A stretch of DNA of 64,000 nucleotides from JAJDTR01 sp965220415 (GTDB lineage: Bacteria; Poribacteria; WGA-4E; JAJDTR01), in NCBI GenBank assembly GCA_965220415.1, contig OZ244829.1, positions 4,464,001-4,528,000 of the forward strand, written 5' to 3'. The position numbers and the translations under genes are program-made. Every line of letters begins with the position of its first letter. The first letter of the stretch is position 1. The notes below the pieces were generated by a model. The model worked only from the letters and a program-made list of their open reading frames with translations, had not been told where the DNA came from and did not search any database. Of the stretch, positions 63,294 through 64,000 are shown in pieces.

Positions 63294-64000
63294 AATCAGT
63301 CTAATCTCCCTGTGAATTCAGTCGAGAAGTGGAATTCCGAATAATCCCAAAGTTTTTTGAAAATTTATATGTAGCACACCAGTTGCCCTGAAACCAAGTT
63401 TTTATCAGTGCTCTAGTAGGGTATGCACTGCGATAGAGATCCCATCTTCCGGTCGCGACCTCCCGACTTTCGTTAAACGCTTGTCGAGTAATCCACTTAG
63501 TGGTTCATTCGCTAAGTTTTTAATCCTTAATGAAACCATCAAGCGAATGGATAATGAGTGCGATAGAGATCCCTTTTTCTTCAAAACTCGGTTTCTTCCC
63601 GGAGTCAAAGTGGCTTCAAGGAAATGGTTGAATCCACTCATCACGGGCAACTAAGGATTGATAATCATGGCAATCACTTCATCACATAAATCACAGTTCA
63701 GACAATGTGAACTACCGGCACCCAACACTAACCATATTTTTTTGGAAAATAAACCACTTAGATGTACAAAGTCAAGCCAAGCCTCTGAATAAGCAGGTGA
63801 AGATACTATAATTGTACTATGTTGTAGAACGACTATTGAAACAACAAGTTTCCAGGGGCGTGTAGACTGCCCCGCTTCGCCGAAGATTGCTTTGGACGAC
63901 TCGAATCTGCTTGACAATCATTCTGGCGCCGTTGATTGTATCATATTGATGGAATACGTCAACAAGAGGTTTCAAATTGACTCGACGTTTGAGCCGGGCA
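63294..64000. other. Repeat-bearing gap to the window end, no gene
   Basis: About 707 bases upstream of recA. It contains a full 36-bp unit (63538-63573) and a truncated one ending near 63443. It also has blocks shared with the 47.3-48.1 kb gap (TTAGTGGTTCATTCGCTAAG and TTTGGAAAATAAACCA). No coding frame is supported. Confidence 0.55.
63538..63573 (+). repeat. 36-bp dispersed unit
   Basis: Consensus-like copy: begins ATCAAGCGAATGGATAATG and ends GCGATAGAGATCCC. Confidence 0.8.

Noticed and set aside
7135..63573. The 36-bp repeats as a CRISPR array
   Set aside because: 36 bp is a typical CRISPR repeat length, but the copies are scattered singly between genes with no regular spacers, no leader and no cas genes.
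63405..63917. Two small minus-strand frames near the window end
   Set aside because: They translate the 36-bp unit and other dispersed repeats (peptides such as GSLSHSLS recur in unrelated gaps), so they are repeat by-products.
1..64000. tRNA, rRNA or tmRNA genes
   Set aside because: I looked for T-loop and acceptor-stem patterns and conserved rRNA words and found none convincing; a covariance-model scan could still reveal one.

Overview
The window looks like a chromosomal segment of an uncultured diderm (Gram-negative) bacterium. Outer-membrane biogenesis is present (an LptD homologue, a SurA-like chaperone, Lgt and several lipoproteins with lipoboxes). The left edge carries dockerin-type repeats, and the gaps between genes are full of small dispersed repeats. 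This combination, together with a complete Pup-proteasome locus, reminds me most of 'Candidatus Poribacteria' and related sponge or marine metagenome lineages. That placement is inference from style and gene content, not a database result.

Layout. 1-16 kb, mostly minus strand: end of a dockerin protein, a TPR lipoprotein, a nitroreductase, a prepilin peptidase / GspG-like pseudopilin / NtrC-type regulator overlapping set, uvrB, a zinc alcohol dehydrogenase with a DUF350 protein, a 1434-residue exported protein, a ThiF/MoeB-type E1-like enzyme with an uncharacterised partner and a strong terminator, and a CPBP protease. 16-24.4 kb looks like an accessory island: HicAB, then an overlapping three-gene operon (a protein with four RNA-polymerase-alpha-CTD-like repeats plus a sigma region 4, a 193-residue unknown, and a GHKL ATPase). 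Its first gene has been split by an IS982-type element whose 5-bp target duplication can be read directly. 24.4-31 kb: a sulfite/nitrite reductase fused to TusA, a possible structured RNA, a creatininase-family amidohydrolase, acyl-CoA synthetase and lgt. 31-34 kb: dprA and a lipoprotein with a textbook terminator. 34-38 kb: four consecutive membrane-protein genes of unknown role, then an unknown. 39-52 kb, plus strand: DUF3108 protein, mfd, two parvulin-like proteins, a SurA-like chaperone, and an LptD homologue with parvulin-like domains embedded in it. 52.8-62 kb, minus strand: an SDR and the Pup-proteasome locus (arc, dop, pup, prcB, prcA, pafA and a second pafA). 62.2-63.3 kb: recA.

How the genes work together. 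The proteasome locus encodes every known step: Pup made with a C-terminal GGQ (needs deamidation by Dop), ligation by PafA, unfolding by ARC/Mpa, degradation by PrcAB. A tandem PafA copy is about nine-tenths identical, but its differences include the catalytic aspartate and several other family-invariant residues, so it looks like a pseudo-ligase or a repurposed enzyme. The 39-52 kb block looks like an outer-membrane-protein folding cluster in which the usual chaperone (SurA) and client (LptD) relationship has partly become a single polypeptide.

The intergenic DNA is structured. There are at least twelve copies of a 36-bp unit (two of them nested), two MITE-like families with TNA target duplications (one with its empty site preserved beside it), and palindromic or longer repeats. 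I saw no tRNA, rRNA, CRISPR array or prophage.
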